This document shows positions 62,809 to 64,000 of a stretch of 64,000 nucleotides of DNA, in pieces. Below the pieces are notes generated by a model that had not been told where the DNA came from, searched no databases, and worked only from the letters and a program-made list of their open reading frames with translations. Origin of the DNA: Streptomyces lincolnensis (lineage in GTDB: Bacteria > Actinomycetota > Actinomycetes > Streptomycetales > Streptomycetaceae). Position 1 is the stretch's first letter. Every line of letters begins with the position of its first letter. The position numbers and the translations under genes were made by a program. The DNA is taken from the NCBI RefSeq assembly GCF_001685355.1, contig NZ_CP016438.1, positions 2,852,001 through 2,916,000 on the forward strand, read 5' to 3'.

Positions 62809-62835
62809 GTCCCTCTCATGAACAGGAGACCGAAG

Positions 62836-63648
62836 GTGCCGGTCCTGCCCGGAGCCGAGCCGTTCCGCCACGAGGGCGGGGAGGTAGGCGTCCTCCTCTG
62901 CCACGGCTTCACCGGTTCCCCCCAGTCGCTGCGCCCCTGGGCGGAGCATCTCGCCGCGCGCGGCCTGACCGTCTCGCTGCCGCTGCTGCCCGGGCACGGC
63001 ACCCGCTGGGAGGACATGCAGCTCACCGGCTGGCAGGACTGGTACGCCGAGGTGGACCGCGAGCTGCGCGTCCTGAGCGAGCGGTGCGCGCGGGTGTTCG
63101 TGGCGGGCCTGTCGATGGGCGGCACGCTCGCGCTCAGGCTGGCCGCCAAGCACGGCGACGCGGTTTCCGGTGTCGTGGTCGTCAATCCGGCGAACCGGAT
63201 GCACGGGCTGGCCGCGCACGCCCTTCCGGTGGTCCATCACCTCGTCCGGTCCACGCCGGGCATCGCCAGCGACATCGCCAAGGAGGGCAGGGTCGAGCTG
63301 GGGTACGAGCGGGTGCCGCTGCGCGCCGCGCACTCCCTGCGCACCTTCTTCCGCCTGGTCGACGGCGAGCTTCCGCAGGTCACCCAGCCGCTGCTGGTCC
63401 TGCGCAGCGCCGTGGACCATGTGGTGCCGGCGGCCGATTCGGCGCGGGTGCTGAGCCGGGTGTCCTCCACCGACGTACAGGAGATCGTGCTGGAACAGAG
63501 CTACCACGTGGCGACGTTGGACCATGACGCGGACCGGATCTTCGCGGAGAGCCTCGCGTTCATCGGCCGGCTCGCACCCGGTGTCGGCGAGGAGGCGGCC
63601 GAGGCCGGCCGATCGAGCCAGCAGGAAGGGACGGCCGCAGGTGGCTGA
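62836..63648 (+). CDS. Alpha/beta hydrolase (carboxylesterase-like)
   Basis: 270 residues. The catalytic Ser is in VFVAGLSMGGTLALRLA (GxSxG), the oxyanion loop is VGVLLCHGFTGSPQSLRPW, the Asp is in VLRSAVDHVVPAA and the His in SYHVATLDHDA. It resembles monoacylglycerol lipase/esterase Est30-type enzymes; the substrate is unknown. The GTG at 62836 has AGGAG (62824-62828) seven nt before it; the upstream ATG (62818) would put that site inside the gene, so it is less likely. The C-terminal tail is Glu/Ala-rich. Confidence 0.88.
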   Translation: MPVLPGAEPFRHEGGEVGVLLCHGFTGSPQSLRPWAEHLAARGLTVSLPLLPGHGTRWEDMQLTGWQDWYAEVDRELRVLSERCARVFVAGLSMGGTLALRLAAKHGDAVSGVVVVNPANRMHGLAAHALPVVHHLVRSTPGIASDIAKEGRVELGYERVPLRAAHSLRTFFRLVDGELPQVTQPLLVLRSAVDHVVPAADSARVLSRVSSTDVQEIVLEQSYHVATLDHDADRIFAESLAFIGRLAPGVGEEAAEAGRSSQQEGTAAGG

Positions 63649-64000
63649 GCACGACTCCGAGCGTGAGGACCGCGGGGAGCGCGAGGACCGCGAGCCGGTC
63701 GAGCAGAACGTCCCGTTCGACGAGGCCGCCGCGTGGGCGGCCATCGTCGCCGGGTACGGCGACGAGCCGCCGGACCCGCCGGGCGCCAAGCCCTTCAAGT
63801 CGGTCGAGGACCTGGCCCTGCTGGAGCCCGAGACCAACGACGAGGCTCCCGGGGACACCAAGCAGGCCAAGGAGGCCAGGACGGCCGAGGGGGCCGAAGC
63901 GGCCGAGGAGAGCAAGGCGGCCAAGGACGAGGAGCCCGCGAAGCCGCTGGGCGGCTCCGTGGCCTTCGCTCCCGGTGTCGGGCCGCGGGACTACAGCGCG
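63641..64000 (+). CDS. Acidic hypothetical protein (N-terminal fragment)
   Basis: The first 120 residues are visible: a very acidic start (HDSEREDRGEREDREPVEQN), a hydrophobic-tinged segment PFDEAAAWAAIVAGYGDEPP and a Glu/Ala/Lys-rich stretch. The gene overlaps the hydrolase stop by eight bases and runs off the right edge. I do not recognise the family. Confidence 0.7.
   Translation, partial: MAEHDSEREDRGEREDREPVEQNVPFDEAAAWAAIVAGYGDEPPDPPGAKPFKSVEDLALLEPETNDEAPGDTKQAKEARTAEGAEAAEESKAAKDEEPAKPLGGSVAFAPGVGPRDYSA

Overview
This window is high-GC actinobacterial chromosome and almost certainly Streptomyces. GTG (and one TTG) starts are frequent. The order ileS - divIVA - yggT - sepF - yggS - pgeF - ftsZ - ftsQ - murG - ftsW - murD - mraY - murF - murE - ftsI - ftsL - rsmH is the conserved Streptomyces division and cell wall (dcw) region. 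Lineage hallmarks include a histone-like/DksA fusion, a translational T-box on ileS, a Trp-codon attenuator ahead of a fused trpEG gene, and a common Streptomyces intergenic repeat. I see no phage, transposon, CRISPR array, rRNA or tRNA. The stretch reads as core chromosome.

Layout. 1-6 kb: a dienelactone hydrolase fragment, an MscS channel, an SDR enzyme, a CPA1 antiporter, a GNAT protein, an RluD-type pseudouridine synthase and lspA. 6-11 kb: a DdbA-like nucleoid protein diverges from the T-box/ileS unit. 11-29 kb, all minus strand: the dcw cluster, transcribed from rsmH down to divIVA, with a candidate promoter at 29267-29294 and a long 5' leader, a second regulated interval before ftsZ, and many coupled start/stop overlaps. 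29-35 kb, plus strand: a beta-carbonic anhydrase and a MoxR / DUF58 / transglutaminase operon ending in strong palindromes. 35-43 kb: a DUF3040 protein, a methyltransferase, a HEPN-type protein, then an operon of a degenerate ABC ATPase, a YhgE/Pip membrane protein and a TetR regulator with a good operator at its promoter, then an FAD desaturase-like protein.

43-50 kb: a membrane protein with a prion-like tail, metF, thiE, an Rv2175c-type DNA-binding protein, a ferredoxin-reductase-like flavoprotein, a small unknown, and the TPP-riboswitch-controlled thiO-thiS-thiG operon. 50-64 kb: a PASTA Ser/Thr kinase on a probably leaderless mRNA, a type IV AP endonuclease, a sulfite-oxidase-like molybdoenzyme, bacterioferritin and its ferredoxin with an iron box, class II DAHP synthase, the attenuated trpEG, a phosphofructokinase, a two-component system matching MacRS, a PlsC-type acyltransferase, an alpha/beta hydrolase and a truncated acidic protein.

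Genes work together in blocks. The dcw genes build lipid II and the septum, and divIVA, sepF and ftsZ organise growth and division. thiO/S/G and thiE make the thiazole and join it to the pyrimidine. The aromatic pair (DAHP synthase and TrpEG) sit divergently. RNA-level control is rich: T-box, TPP riboswitch and trp attenuator. The least explained unit is the degenerate ABC / YhgE / TetR operon at 37.5-41.1 kb.
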